Source: Erinaceus europaeus (taxonomy: Eukaryota; Chordata; Mammalia; Eulipotyphla; Erinaceidae). From it: a DNA stretch of 64,000 nt. The stretch covers positions 70,430,962 through 70,494,961 of the forward strand of contig NC_080162.1 in assembly GCF_950295315.1 (NCBI RefSeq). Direction: 5' to 3'. Below the pieces are notes generated by a model. It made no database searches and had not been told where the DNA came from. It saw only the letters and a program-made list of their open reading frames with translations. The translations under genes and the position numbers were made by a program. Positions 38,023-51,304 of the stretch are shown here, one piece after another (within the stretch, counting starts at the first letter, position 1; each line of letters begins with the position of its first letter).

Positions 38023-39024
38023 ATATTTCACTTAATGACCCAGCTCACTAAACAGTTCCCTCCCTACCTAGCACACCATGGTTTTTATACTGATTCTGGA
38101 ACTAAATCACAGTGGTTTGAATCTCTATGTATTAGATGAGCTATCTGAGTCCTCAAAATGAGACTAAAGAGTATCTGCCTCAAAAGGATATGTGACAATA
38201 CAGAGTGCCTAGTTCAAAACTAGAGATACAATAAGTCAATACTTATTGTCCTACAAGACCAAGTCTGCACATGATAGAAAAAAACCACAGGGAAGGCTGG
38301 GTCAAGAGACCAGACATGAGTAGGGATGAGGGGAATCACAGACCCTCCTATATGGTGACTTCAGAATAAGACTATTTATTGTACCTTAGAAAGAATTATG
38401 GTCTGATGACAGAGGAGGAGCAGAGGACTAGAAGAGAAGTGTCATCCACTTACTGAAGATTTTTCAGCCTCCCAGAGAAGGGCTATGAAGCTGCAAGTGA
38501 AATAGAACCACACATGCAAAGACTCAGAAGTGCTGGTGACAAGCTCAACTCACACCCCTTTTTCCTCCCTCAGCACTCAGCCTCTAAACCATCAGCTAGT
38601 GCAGGGAGACCCATGGTTACACTCACCTGACCAGCAACTAGCACCTAACATTTAGCATGCACCTGTAGGCAGAGCTATCCCCAGTCAAAATTGAGCCTGG
38701 AGGACATCCTTGAGCTTCCCCAGCAAGTAAGCTGACCACTGGCGGAGGTAGACAGTAGAAATGGCAGGATGGCCCCAGCTTCCTAGAGAGCAACAGGCCC
38801 CACAGGCAGTGTCCCAACCCTTCAGAGAAAGGAGAGGAGGTAAACAGGGTGGTCAGTCACTCAGCAAACACTGCAGGCACTATGGATCCAGAGCACTGTG
38901 CAGTACAAAGAAGAGCAGTGAAAAGACTCACTGGACACAGATCCAGGACATCCTGGGGTGGGGAGGAGATGTCGGCCATGCAACTTAAGGAGCGAGGGTG
39001 GTGGCAGTGGTGAAAAGACCAGAG

Positions 39025-39190
39025 ATGAGGGTTGTCAAAATAGCTCACCTGGAACAGTATGCATTTGTCATGCACATAACCCAGAGCCCAGCCCCTACAG
39101 CACTGGGGGAAACTTTGCTACTGTGGTATCTTTCCCTCTGTTTCTGTCTCTCAATCTAAAAATGTCAGTCTGAAGCAATGAAGCTTCAAT
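39025..39190 (+). repeat. Type E short SINE
   Basis: 'AATAGCTCACCTGGAACAG', 'CCCCTACAGCACTGGGGG', 'CTGTGGTATCTTTCCCTCTG', ending in a diverged tail. Confidence 0.7.
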
Positions 39191-39329
39191 GACAACAATG
39201 AAAATAATGAAGTAGAAAAGCTAGAAATGAGCACAGGCAAGGCTTGAGAGAAAAGAGGGTTCAGGAGGCAGAAAAACAGATTTTTCATTCCTTCAGAATG
39301 TTTACTCTTCACACCAATTAGATTCGTTA

Positions 39330-40200
39330 CTATCAAAAATAGTTGTTTGTTGATCAGGAATGTGGAAAACTGGAATCCTATCTATTGCTAGTGGGAATAT
39401 AAAGTGATACAGCCACTATACAAAGCAGTTTGGTGGTTTATGTATCTTAGAACTCTGCCTGCCCACAGCCCTGCCCCACTAGGGAAAGAGAGAGAGGCTG
39501 GGCGTGTGATCAACCTGCAAACACCCATGTTCAGCAGAGAAGCAATTACAGAAGCCAGACCTTCCACCTTCTGTACCTCACAATGATCCTGGATCTATAC
39601 TCCCAGAGGGACAAAGAATAGGAAAGCTATCAGGGGAGGGGATTGGATATGGAGCTCTGGGGATGGGCATTGTGTAAAAATATACCCCTCTAATCTTATA
39701 GTCTTGTCAATATTTCCATTTTATAAATAAAAAAAATTTAAAGCAGAACTATCTATCATAGAATCCAAGAATTCCTCTCACAATAGTCAAAAGGTAGAAG
39801 TCCCTCACAACAGCCCACAGAAAGATAACTAAGGACAGTATGTATTGATACATACAGTAGAATGCTACCCAGCCTTAAAAAGGTAATTGGGACACTTGCT
39901 ACAACATGGATGAACCTTGAGAACATTATGCTAAGTAAGTAAATTGGACACAAAAGAGCAAATGCTGTAGGATTCCACTTCTATGAAGTCCCTAGTCAAA
40001 GTCATAGAGTCAGGAAATAGAAATGGTGGTTTCCAGGGACTTAGGAGAGGGAACAGGGCAGCTAGAATTTAATGGTCAGAGTTGCAGTTTTGCAAGATGA
40101 CAAAAAGTTCTGGAGCTGGATGGTAGTGGCAAGTGTATAGCACTGTGAATGTCCTGAGTGCTGCTGAGCTGAACACTTAAAAACAGTTGTGTTTTGTGAT
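39330..40200 (+). mobile_element. Old L1 3' end with a family F insertion
   Basis: L1 phrases in order: 'CTGGAATCCTATCTATTGCTAG', 'ACAATAGTCAAAAGGTAG', 'GCTACAACATGGATGAACC', 'ATTATGCTAAGTAAGT', 'AAAGTTCTGGAGCTGGATGG', 'GAACACTTAAAAACAG'. A family F copy (about 39450-39735, +) splits it. The L1 is an old mammalian subfamily and is not coding. Confidence 0.8.
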
Positions 40201-40219
40201 GTGTTTATATTGTGTGCTT

Positions 40220-40440
40220 TTGACCCCAAGAGCATGTCTGGAGAGTGCTACTCTGTGCCAGATGCTGGGGTACAGCCAGTCAGGACCTCCCCTGGAGGAG
40301 CAACAGGTCACAGGTGACAATTGTCACAAAGGAAAGACAATGAGAGGAGAGGCTGCTGCTCTGTGTGGGGAGGTCAGGGACGTCTCTGCTGAGGTGATAC
40401 TGGGGCAGAGGTGACAGACAGGAGAGCATTAAAGGGTAGG
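40220..40440 (-). repeat. L2 3' end
   Basis: Reverse L2 features: 'CTCTGTGCCAGATGCTGGGG', 'AGAGCATT' and spacing typical of the L2 3' UTR. Strongly diverged. Confidence 0.45.
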
Positions 40441-40594
40441 AAGTATTGTGACCTCCTGAGGACTCACAGAATGGCAGGATGTGAGGTTGAAAGTAAAGGT
40501 AGGATCAGGAAGATATGGGAGATAGATGGTGACAATGCCAAGACAGATCCTGACAAGGTTTGTGTCAACTAATGGTCCTCTCTCTTTTCAGAAA

Positions 40595-40730
40595 TTTTTT
40601 TTTTTTACAAGAGCACTACTCAGTCCTGGTTTATAGTTGTGGTGTGTGAAGGACTGAACCTCAGAGCTCAGAGCCTCAGGCAGGAGAGTTTCTTTGCATA
40701 GCCATTATGTTATCTACCCCCACCCTAAGA
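40595..40730 (-). repeat. Type C short SINE
   Basis: Reverse copy: T(12), 'AGAGCACTACTCAGTCCTGG', GACTGAACCTC, 'TTTGCATAGCCATTATG'. Confidence 0.65.
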
Positions 40731-41529
40731 CTCTGAATTTTCTCTCCCTCCCTCTCTCTCTCTTTTATTTTATTTATTTTTTTGTAATTAATATGTTACT
40801 CCCTTTCTCTTCCCCACAAGCCTGTGAGGTGGAAAAGAAGCTGAAACCACCTAAATTGGTACAAGACCTCTAATTGGAAGAAGCATCCAGGTGGTCTGAT
40901 TACTGAGCTCAGCTGTCACCAGATCTGGGGCCACATCTCATGCCCCCAAACACACAGTCCAGAACCATCACCACCCCCAGCTCTGATTTATGAAGCATTG
41001 CCTGCAGGATAGCCCTGACTCCTGAGCTGGGCCAGATAGAGACACATCCTCTCTGCAAATAGTCCTGGGAGGGGTGAGCTCACAGCAGAGGAGGTGGCTT
41101 CCCCAAGAGGTTGCTCCTCTCTTGTTGCCAGGAGCCACAGCCTCTCAGCTCTGGGATGAAGGAAGACAGCCCAGTCAGCACTTTCCACCGCCTCTTTTCA
41201 AACCACTGACAAGAACCCAGGCTGGGGAGACACACTCAGCCCAGGCACAGTTCCTTCTTGCTGGCCCCTCGTGACAGCACAAAGTCCCCAGGAGAGGGGG
41301 GAAGGGTGGTCCTTCAACAGGCCTGAGCCATGAGTTCCCCACTCTGTCTAGCCTGGGTCCTGCATCCCCTGCCTCATACAAAAACTCTGTAGCCCCTGCA
41401 GAACAGCTGCCTAAGTCTCACTGGGATCAGGCAGCATCTGTGGGAAGAAAATTCTCCTCCATATCTCCCATCCCTTCTATAGCTGAGGACTGGGAAGCCC
41501 AGGAGGGATGAGATGGCAAAAAAAAAAAA

Positions 41530-41812
41530 AAGTGTTTGTTTGGCTTTATTATTATCTCTGGGCCATTGTGCTTGCACAATGAATCCATTGCTCCTGGTGC
41601 CCCTCACTTCCCCCACCCCATTTTACCTTCTTTATATTTGATAAGAGAGAAAAACAGAGAGAAGAGGAGAGAGAGAGAAACAGAGAGATAGCTGCAGCAC
41701 TATTTCACCACTAATGAAGTTTTCCTTCTGCTGGTGGGGACTGTGGGCTTGAACCTGGGTCCTTACACATGGTAACATGTGCTCAACTGGGTTTGTCACT
41801 ACTCAGACCCTC
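41530..41812 (-). repeat. Long type B SINE
   Basis: Reverse: 'ATTATTATCTCTGGGCCATTG', 'ATGAATCCATTGCTCCTGGTG', AG-rich centre, 'GCTGGTGGGGACTGTGGGC', 'GGTAACATGTGCTCAACTGG'. Confidence 0.75.
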
Positions 41813-44800
41813 CCCCTTCACTGTTAACTCTTTTCCTGCAGAGTTCACTGTTCTTAGGGCCCCTGCTCAGCTTACTTTTGCTTACTTTTACTGCAGCCAA
41901 GTAAAAGTGGTATGTGTGATCACAAAAGTAGAACATCCTGAAAATGTCTAGCCAGCAGGTAAGCCCCCCAACAGATCTCTGTGGGCTGGGGCTCCCTGAG
42001 TTTCTCTAAGCCCACAATACTGAAAGTTCACAGCCTTGGCCCATTTCACAGACGTGGCTCAGAAAAGGCCACAGGGCTTGGAGACAATGAGTCCTCTTTT
42101 GCCTAACGCTTGCTAGTGCCCAGGCCTGAGCATAGCCTCTGAAGCGGCCCTTATCCCATCTCAGCATTCTCTACACACTGACACCACACTTTAAGCTAGG
42201 CACCCCAGGCTACCAGGAAGCATCCTGAGTAAGCCTGGCATCCTACCCAGTGGCACTGCCAAAATCTGAGGTTGCCACCCTGAGGTCACCTTCCTCCCAG
42301 TCATCAACTCAGTGAGGGAACTGCTGTCACCCTGTTACTCTGTCTCCCTGTCTCCCTGACCCCTGAGAGGCAGGCTCAAGGCTTGCCAGGCACCGAGCTA
42401 CACCAGGTCAGTCCTTCATCCATGGCTTCAGCCTCCATAAACAGGAATAGGACAGTGGTCTGACTGCTTTTGTCCATGGAAAGATCCTTCTCAGAGGAGT
42501 TTAATCATGGTCGCCTCTAGACAAACCTCTCATCTCTCTGAAGCTAAGATTCTCCCATTCTGGTAATTTTAGGATGTTTTAACTGTGCAACAAGTCCAAG
42601 CACAGTCTCTCCAGAACACAAAGAGTTCTCCATAAAGTTTAACTCTGAAATAGGACAACACCCCCCCACACACACACACACATACACCCCCACTCAATGC
42701 CCCTAGCCAGAGTGGGGAGCAGGAAGGAAAGCCAGCAGTGTTCATTTCAGATCACACATGTAGGCCTTGGCCCATGACTTAATCCATAAAACACCTACAG
42801 AGTAAGATGCTAAGCTTGGACAATAAGCATATTCTTCAAGTCCTTTTGTTGAGTTCAAAGGAAGCCTTAACAACTCACCAGCTTCTGAAATCAAGAAGTG
42901 TCTGTTCAGAGAGTTCTTCCGTCATTGCTGCTGCTATTTTTCACTGGGCATGCTGGAGGTTTCAAGTAAGGCAAAGTGTTTCATGTGAGAAAGTTCACTT
43001 AATTCCCAAGTCAATGTCCCCTCTCTTCGCAAGAGGTAACTGAGAGGCAGAGAAGTTCTTCAAGTTGCCATCTGCCATGATGCTCTCCCACTGCTCACTG
43101 AGTATTATATAATAAGGTCCAGGACATAATCTTTCTTAAAACCAAAGTAAGTGAAGTTCATTAACTTTTCTTGAGTTACTTCACAGACTGACTCAAAAAT
43201 TGTGCAGTAATTATGTGTGATTTTTAAAAAATAATTTTCTCAAGTAAAAGAGAACAGAGTGTTTGGCATTTAAGGACTTCATTTTAAAGCCTTCCCTAGG
43301 AGTGTTTGCTCATTGGTGGTCCTGCATGTCTCCTACTTGAATCATCTTAAAATTTAGCTGACTCAAGGTCTAGTTTGCCAGACCACAAAGAAGACCCATC
43401 AGCCCCTCCTCCCTGAGGTCAGGAGTTCAGGGGAGCTGGACTGATTTGAGGGGACTTGGTTGTGGGTTTGGAGACTGCTTCTAAAGGGGTTGTGGGGTCA
43501 AGAAAAGGCACTGGGAAAAATGTCCCAGAACCAGGGCTTGAGATTCTCTACATTAGCTGGCACTGCTAGTGTCACCATCTCTAAAATAGGGTGACAGCTC
43601 AGACCTTGTGGAGTAGAGGAGAAAGAATAAGAACTAGGGGGTCTGCCAGGGCCTGGCACAAAGCTGACAGAGAGTGACTAGGTGCTTTGTTCTGTTTTCT
43701 AATAAATTATAACTAGCTTCCAAGTGTGTCCTCTCCTGGTCTTAAGTCAAACCTTCCTCAGCATGCTGCCCCAAAGCAAGGGCAGACAGAGGCTCAAGGA
43801 ATCTATACGGGCGGGGGAGTGTAGCTGCTTGTCCTCCGTCCTCTATGCTCCCCTTGGGTTGAAGAGATCAGGAACAGCCCTGGGCTCTGACCTAAAGAGA
43901 CACAGGGCCAAGGGTGCATGAGCCTACGTGGCTGAGGAAGGGTGGGAAGGCTCATGGGACATATACAGCCAGGGCCTCTGGCCAGGACACTATCCCAAAG
44001 TGGTGACTTCTCCTGGGCTGCTGTTTGTAATGCCACACCCCAACTCCACCCCCATCCCATCCCCGCCTGCTGCTGAACAAGTCCTCATACCTGACAGGAA
44101 GTAAGGTGTGGCAGGGCTAAGGCAGGGTGGCTTCCTGACTGTCCCCACCAGCCCCAGGAAGGTGGTAGGGTGGGATTCCTAAGCTCTTGGGGAAATGATT
44201 CTGAACTCTGAGAATGTGAGTTTAAAGGGGCATGTGAGCAACCTAAATTGGCCCCCTGCTTTGAGATGTGAGGGAGTACAACCTTTTTCTGGGGAGGCCC
44301 AAAATGAGGTGAGAAGACCACATCCCCCCAGCCTCTAAATGCACCCCTGTCATATTTCCCAAAAAGCATGTTCTGATCATGCCACTACCCTGCTCCAAAG
44401 CCTTCCATGGCTTCCCAGGGCCCACTGAACAAAGACAGCTCGATGCCACTGACCACGCCCCCAGTGTCCACCCTCACCCTCTGTCTCCCATACCCTCTAT
44501 CAGTTCTCTGACCCAGGACCCAGAGCAGTCTGTGACAGCTCCTCATTCCACCCATTCTCCCCTCCCTCCTGCTCTCTTCATGCTGCAGGCTCCTCCTCCA
44601 GAAATTCAGGTCTGGCTATCCTCCCCCTCAACTCCTCCCCTGCAGAATATTACTCCTCTGGTCTAACTGGGACCCCATCCCAAGCCTGACTATTCTCTCT
44701 GCTGGCTTTTGTGTCTCTCCTGTCACCTTCTCTGTGCCCGTCTCAGGACGACACTGCCCATCTCACTAATAACAGCCAAGAGGCACTGGAGGCCATGCCC

Positions 44801-45700
44801 CTCCCAGGAGTGGTGGTGCCCTGCTGGTCATTCTCTTCATTTTCTTCACCCTGCTGGCTCCCGCCCTCTTAGAACCCCAAAGACCAGGGACAGGCTACTG
44901 TGCCCTCCCCTCCCAGCTCCTCCTCTTATGTACTTTTCCTTCACTGATTATCCACACAATGCCTAGCCCACCCAGCCTAGCTCCCCCAGGAAGCTCTGCC
45001 CATCTTCCCATCTTTCCCTGGCACCCTAGGCCCACCCACCACCTGTGGGTGTACTTCAGTTTCTCACGAAGCAGCACCTTTTTGCATCCAGTCTGGGGGG
45101 GGGGGGGTGAGCAGTGGGGAGGTCTTCATAGGCCCATTGTTAAAAAGTTGTGAATCTTTTTCCCCCTGGTCAAATCACCTGGGGAAAACAGCAGTTCCTT
45201 CCCTACAACGCTCATGAAGAGCTTTAATTCCCTTCAATGCATTCTGAATCTCTGGTGGAGGGTGGGAGTGGAGGGATGTGGATTGGCCACATTCTGCCCT
45301 CATTTGACCTCTGCACCCAGGAGGTTTTGTAGTCCTAGAAAATGCCACAGCCTCCCACCCCACCACCACCACCCCCCAGCAGTAGCACCCAGGCAGGGGA
45401 CAAGGGGGACAGGACTGGCTGGGCCTACTGTTCTTTTAGACAATGTGGAGGACATCTGAGGAGCTGGCACTGCCTGGGACCCAGAATCTCTGCTGGATCC
45501 CACTTTCCTGTGGGTGAGCAAACTTCCCAGCCTCCTGGCCATTATGAGAAGGCTCAGCTTACCAGCACTGTCAGACACTACCAGGCTATGTAGAGCTCCA
45601 GGAGCACGGGGCCTTGGGAAGCCACTAGAGCAGACTGAACTGTGCTTCCCTGAAAATTACTCGTTCAACCTTGCCACCAGCATGCCAACCTTAACATGAA
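41813..45700. other. SMOX intron 1, 3.9 kb free of young repeats
   Basis: The longest SINE-free stretch in the window. It holds an L2 piece on + at 44373-44530 ('CTGCTCCAAAGCCTTCCATGG'), MIR-like traces at 42036-42090 and 43550-43690, a short CA run at 42668, and G runs. The part 42730-43250 shows no repeat signature. Confidence 0.5.
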
Positions 45701-45705
45701 GTCAG

Positions 45706-45893
45706 GGGCTGGGCAGTGGCACACCCAGCTGAGTGCATATAGGACCCAGGTTCAAGGCCCCACTTCCCATCTGCAGATGGGAAGCTTCATGAGTAGTGAA
45801 ACAGTTCTATAGGTGGGTCTCAATCTCCCTCTCCCCTTCCCCTTTCAATTTCTCTCTGTCCTGTAAAATAAATATTTAACATTAAGTCAAACC
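45706..45893 (+). repeat. Type B SINE
   Basis: 'GGGCTGGGCAGTGGCACACCC', B box GGTTCAAGGCCC, tail AAAATAAATATTT. TTAACATGAAGTCA / TTAACATTAAGTCA flank it as target duplication. Confidence 0.8.
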
Positions 45894-46659
45894 CAAATTG
45901 TATCAAGCTGACACTCCACACAGCAAACCCTATGACGTCCCCTCCTGTCAATTCCCCAGGAATGGAAATGAATCCCTAAGTTTTGGGGAAACTGAGGTAT
46001 CAGAGGAGAATAGACACTTGACTATAGTGACTCAACCAGAGGTCCAGCAGAATGATGCACCCAGGCATCCCCACTGCCCAGGACACCCACCTACCAGCTC
46101 ACACAGACTAGACCAGGAGAAAAATACACACACTGGGAGGTGGGGAGTTTTGAGGAGTTGGCAGGAAAGGGGAGGGCTTGGCAGCTGAGGAGACTCTGCT
46201 GCCTCAGGAGAGGGTGTCCTGTCTGGAATTACAGTCAGCAGTGGCCCCAATCTCCCTGGCCCCACACTGGCTGGAGGAAGGGTGCTCACCCCAGATTTGC
46301 CACCCAAGGGGCCAGGCTCAGCTGTGGGCACAGATAAAGCACCCTGTGTGCTGCCGGCATGGAACCTTGCCCTGCGACAGCCACCTTATGACAGCCTTCC
46401 GCAGGCTCAGGAGCTGCTCATAGTCAGGGTCTCTGTGTTCCTGCCCTGAAACCCAAGTATCTAGAAGCATCTCACCAAGCCGTCCCCTAGTATCCTATCC
46501 ACAGACAGGCAGTCCTTGGACCAGGACCTTGCTTTATTTTTGGCATCACCCAGGAGGTTGGCAGAAATGCAGAGCCTCAGGCCCCAGGCCAAACCTGCTA
46601 AATTAAAGCCAGCAGCATAACAAGCTTCCCAGGTGATCCAACAGTATGTTAGAGTTTGG

Positions 46660-47035
46660 AGAGCACTTTTTAAGGCCACTGTTACAATTAACTCATTGCA
46701 CTTATGGCCTATAACCTTCGATGGCTCCCTGGGGTCCAGTGAATCAAGTCCAGACTCAACAGCTTGGCAGTCACGACATTCCCCAACTTGGCTTCAACCC
46801 AGCTCTCTCCAGGCAGTACTCCTCCTCCACCTAGTATACATTTCCTCTTTTGTGGACCAAGCCATCCAGAACTTGAGCACCCTCTAAAAACATCTTCCAG
46901 GAAGCTGGCCTGGACTATACCTCATCATATCACACCTGGCAAGGCTTTTATTTCCTGGGAAGTAGGGACCATATCCTGTGTTCCCAATGGCTCCAAGCAT
47001 CAGGCTAGAGCACAAAAGATGTTAGTGCTGACAGC
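46660..47035 (+). repeat. L2 3' end
   Basis: 'TTCGATGGCTCCCTGGGGTCC', 'AAGTCCAGACTCAAC', 'CCAACTTGGCTTCAACCCAG', then 'GAAGTAGGGACCATATCCTG' in the order of the L2 3' UTR. Confidence 0.65.
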
Positions 47036-47344
47036 AATTAACAAAGCTCGGCATCCAGGGTCAAGAAGTCCACCCTCATCTCTAGCCTGTCAGCCTCCAC
47101 TTCAACTCAGCAGATAAGGCCTCACACCACATGGACAAGCCTCCTGTTAGCTTCCTGCCAGAGAAGGGAACACACCATAGTACCAAGAGTCTGGTGGTTT
47201 CCAGCAACAAATTGATGGCTCCATGCTTGTTTCCCAAATCACAAGAGAGAATGCCACTGACTCTGCCTCCCTCTCTTCCTGGGGTACTGGCAGGATCACC
47301 TGAGACAAACAAGCAGGTCTCTTATTAATCTCTGAGACTCAGAA

Positions 47345-47581
47345 TTTGGAACAGTGGCTCAGAAGTGGCTAGAGTGCCAGACTGAAAAAGCTTGAAGTCC
47401 TAAATTCAACTCCAGGCATTGCATGTGCCAGAGTGATGCTCTGCTTCTCTCTCTCTCCTCATCAATAACCAAATCTTTTAAAATATATTAATTTGGCAGT
47501 CAGTGAGGTAGTGGAGTGGATAAAGCATCAGACAGTCAAGCATGAGGTCCCTAGCACTGCATGTGCCAGAGTGGTGCTCTG

Positions 47582-47617
<36 letters not shown>

Positions 47618-47925
47618 CCTCCCTCTCTCTTCCTCTCTCTCACTAACAAATGATTTTTTTTTCTCCAGGGTTATCACTGGGACTTGGTGCTAGCATAATG
47701 AATCCACCGCTCCTGGTAGCTATTTTTGTCCTTTTCTTTTTCTTTTTTTTTTTTTTTGACAGGACAGAAAGAAATTGCGAGTGGAGGAAGAGACAGAGAG
47801 ATACCTGCTGCAATACCTGCTTCCATGCTCGTGAAGCGTTGCCCCTGCAGGTAAGGAGCAGGGACTGGAACCTGGGTCCTTATGAATGGTGACATGTGCT
47901 TAACCATGTGTACCAGCACCCACCC
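47345..47925. repeat. SINE cluster: two type D (+) then long type B (-)
   Basis: D copies at 47345-47490 and 47496-47655 share 'GCATGTGCCAGAGTG.TGCTCTG' and CT-rich tails (a (CT) run of about 50 b at 47583). A reverse long type B SINE follows at 47656-47925 (CCAGGGTTATCACTGGG.. to AACCATGTGTACCAGCACCC). Confidence 0.75.
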
Positions 47926-48849
47926 ATATATATAATAATCTGGAGCAGAGACCCCATCCTATGTGGTCAGCAGGCTCTCACTTGGCTAGTCAGCCAGGCC
48001 CCTGGGGGACCGAGTCACCTGCAAGCAGTGTTCTCATGCCCAAACAGGAAAACCACCAAGGACAAGGAGGGCTGCCACACCCTACCCCAGGCTGGCACCC
48101 AAGGGAAGTCTTTGCACTTTTACAGTGGGTCTGTAAGAAAATTCACATGTGAGGCCTCAAGGAGTTCCTGCTTTCCACAACCTCTGGAGAGCAAAGAGAA
48201 CAAGACTCTCTAATCCCATTTCACAAACAGGGAAGAACGAGAATGAGGCCAAGGAGCGAAGGGCATAAGCTCTTCTCAGTCCCCATCTCACTGTTGCCTC
48301 AGCGGTGTTCCCACAGACGAGCTAACCTGACTCAGACTCCATCCAGGCTTCCCAAGACCGAGTCAAAGCTCCACTTCAAACATTCCTGATGAAAATTTAT
48401 AACAGAATGATCTCCTGTAGCTCCCCTATCTGAACTCCCTGGGTTTCTCTTTGGGGACTGGGATCTTAAGCAAATGAACTGGACAACAGAGTAATAATGT
48501 CCAACCAAGGGGGTAGGAGTGAATTTTGATAGTGGCTGAAGCAGGGGTTGTCTTTGTATCAGAAACATCCAACCTCTGGGCAACCTGAAATCACAATGTT
48601 TAAGACACCCAACTCCTCATGTTGTGCCTAGAGGCCTTTCTGAAAGAAAAGAAATGGAGCATAAAGCAGAGAGATTCAACTTCCCACTCCCAGTGAGAAC
48701 CCCTTCAACCTTTCCAAGGGTGTGACTCCTTTCCAACAGCCCCAGCCCCAGGCCAGACACTTCTGGGAGTTAGGAGAAACCACTTGTTCATTAAAAAGCC
48801 TTCAGCTAGCATTTGGGGGGGGGGGAGCTATGGGAGAAGTACAGGGTAG

Positions 48850-49025
48850 AGTGATTTAGGGAGTGGATTCTGAAACCAGCTAGACTGGGTTCAAATCCTT
48901 TCACTACCGAATTACATGACTGTGCCTGTCTCCTATCTATAAAATAAGAATCTAAGCTACCTTATGGAGCTGTCAGGAGGATGAAAGAAATGACTTGCAA
49001 AGTCCTTAGGACACTGTCTGACACC
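48850..49025 (+). repeat. MIR
   Basis: 'CTAGACTGGGTTCAAATCC', 'TCTCCTATCTATAAAATAAGA', 'GGATGAAAGAAATGACTTGCAAAGT', the MIR order. Confidence 0.75.
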
Positions 49026-49944
49026 CAAGACTAGCAGGGTCCTGGGATGCATTGGATCGACCTTCCCGTGGTGCATCCCGTGAGTACCCATTCATTGGGG
49101 AAACTGAGGATCCTTCCTAGCCGACTGAATCCACATGGATCCCAGTCACTTTCAAAGCCAGCAACAAGCAGCTCCTGACAGCTTTCAACCTGACCTGTTG
49201 ACTGGCTACGGAAGAAGGGCAAACGCTAGAAGAAGAAGAAGCAGGGTCCTGGCCCAGTTTCTAGGCCTCTCCCTGATTTCTCCCTCCCAGATGCCCACCT
49301 TGCTTCCACCTAGCCCCTAGTGCCAGCATACACCTCTTAGTGATATCACTGATCCCTCTGTCCAGGACCTTATCTCCTTCCTATAACACCTGAGGTCCCC
49401 TGGCTCAACCCCAAATTCTTAGAGTACCAGCTGCACAGTCCAATTCTCAGCCGGCTCCTCTGGGAAAAGAAGAAAGTTGTGAGTGGAAAGACACAGGTCT
49501 CTATAGAGAGGCACTTAGTTCCAGTGTCTTCCTCACCCTATGAGCTTCCTGGATCCCAGCAGTCACCCAAGACAATGACCTGAAATAAACCCTGGCTACC
49601 CGGGCCACTTCACTCCCAGTCAGATCTCACCAGAGAGGGTAAAGGAAATCACTGTCACCAATCCACAGTGACCCAGACCAACTCTACAACCCCCAAGCCC
49701 CAACTCCTCCAAGGCATACGGGCTTGCCTTAGGCCTGTCATCTGTACCTTCTCCACTTCCTTTTTTCACATCCCATTGGCCCTCTGAGATTCTTGCAGCA
49801 ATTTGCACAACTGCTTTTGTGGAAATAAGATTAAAATCCTTGGGTCACTTGAGGTTTAAAGGAGCCACTTGTGCTGACTGCAATACCTAGCTCCCTCTCC
49901 TAGCTGAGCCCAGCCAGACCTTCCCGCCTGACTCAAGATTTCCT

Positions 49945-50990
49945 GACCATCAGCTACATGCCAGATGCTCCAAATACAACAGTGGGCTATTCAGTCAAGG
50001 CCCCAACCATTAAGAAGCCAGACAAAGCAAACAGACAACTGTAACAAATGCTTATAGACCTGTAAATCTAACAAAGTAAATAAGGTGCTGTGATGAAATA
50101 TGGAGAAAGAGAGAATTCTACCAAGGCTGGAAAGGTATTTGTGGAAGGCATATTTAAGATGTGACCTGAAAACCTAGGAGCTGAGCCAGCCCAGTAGAAG
50201 GCCTAGGATGAGGCCTGGGAGGTGGCACAGTGGATAAAGGACTGGACGCGCAAGCATGAGGTCTTGAATTCAATCCCCACCATGGCACATGTTAGATTCA
50301 TATTCATTCGCTCGCTCTCTTGCTCTCTCTCTCTCTCCCTCCCTTCCCCGTTTCTCCTTCCCTCCTTCTCACACCCTACTCTCCCTTTCTCATAAATTAA
50401 TTAAGGGAGGGGAGCAGGAAGATAGCATAATGGCTATACAGACTGTCATGCCTGAGACACCAAAGTCCCAGGTTCAATCCTCAGTACCACTATAAGCCAC
50501 AGCTGAGCAGTGCTCTGGTTTAAAAAACAAAACAAGAGAGAAAGAAAGGAAGGAAGGAAGGAAGGAAGGAAGGAAGAAAGGAAGGAAGGAAGGAAGCCTG
50601 GAAAAACAATCCAGACAGAGAAAATAACACAAGCAAAGGCCCAGAGGCAGGAAGAACCCTAGGTTGTTTATAAGTTATTCAGGTGTGGCTGTCAAGAAGA
50701 ATGGAAGAGTGGACAGGATAAGGCAGGGGGAGGTCACATTCAGTAAGTGTATAAACAGTCCATAGTATAGAGGCTCTGATAGGCCAGGGAAAAGCTTTGA
50801 AATTTCACTCCAAAAGCAGTACGAGGCTATAGAGGGCTTTAATAGAATGAGATTGTTTCATCAATGTTTTTCTACAGCATTCTTGATGATTATTACGAGG
50901 AATTGGAGAAGGGCAAGTGAAGACTTGGGGGTGGGGGAGGTACAGCTACACAATATTCCAGCAAAACATCAAAGTGGCCTGGGTCGGTAA
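49945..50990 (-). repeat. L2, interrupted by two SINEs
   Basis: Reverse L2 ('CTACATGCCAGATGCTCC', 'GATGTGACCTGAAAACC', 'CAAAGGCCCAGAGGCAGGAAG', 'GTGTGGCTGTCAAG') continues on both sides of a SINE block at 50212-50540 (type D then type C, both +) with a (GGAA)n tract at 50541-50597. One of the longest L2 remnants here. Confidence 0.7.
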
Positions 50991-51304
50991 CAGTAAAATC
51001 TGAGTGTGAGGAACAGACTTGAGATTAATTCTTCAGAAAGAAGCAATAGAACAAGCTGTTGGGCTGGATGGCAAAGGAAGAAGCTGGTGGCACCTAGTTT
51101 CCTGTCTTTAATGTTGGATGGGTCATGAAACACTCACTAAGATGACAGCCTACAGTCAGGAAACTGCTGTGTGTATATGAGGATTTTTTTTTGCACCCGA
51201 AACATCCAGGATACCATGAATCATCATGGTGGAGGACTGGATAAAGAGACTGAGGCAGGAGATAACATTTGCTACTTAAAATCCTGAGAATAAAAACTAT
51301 GTAC

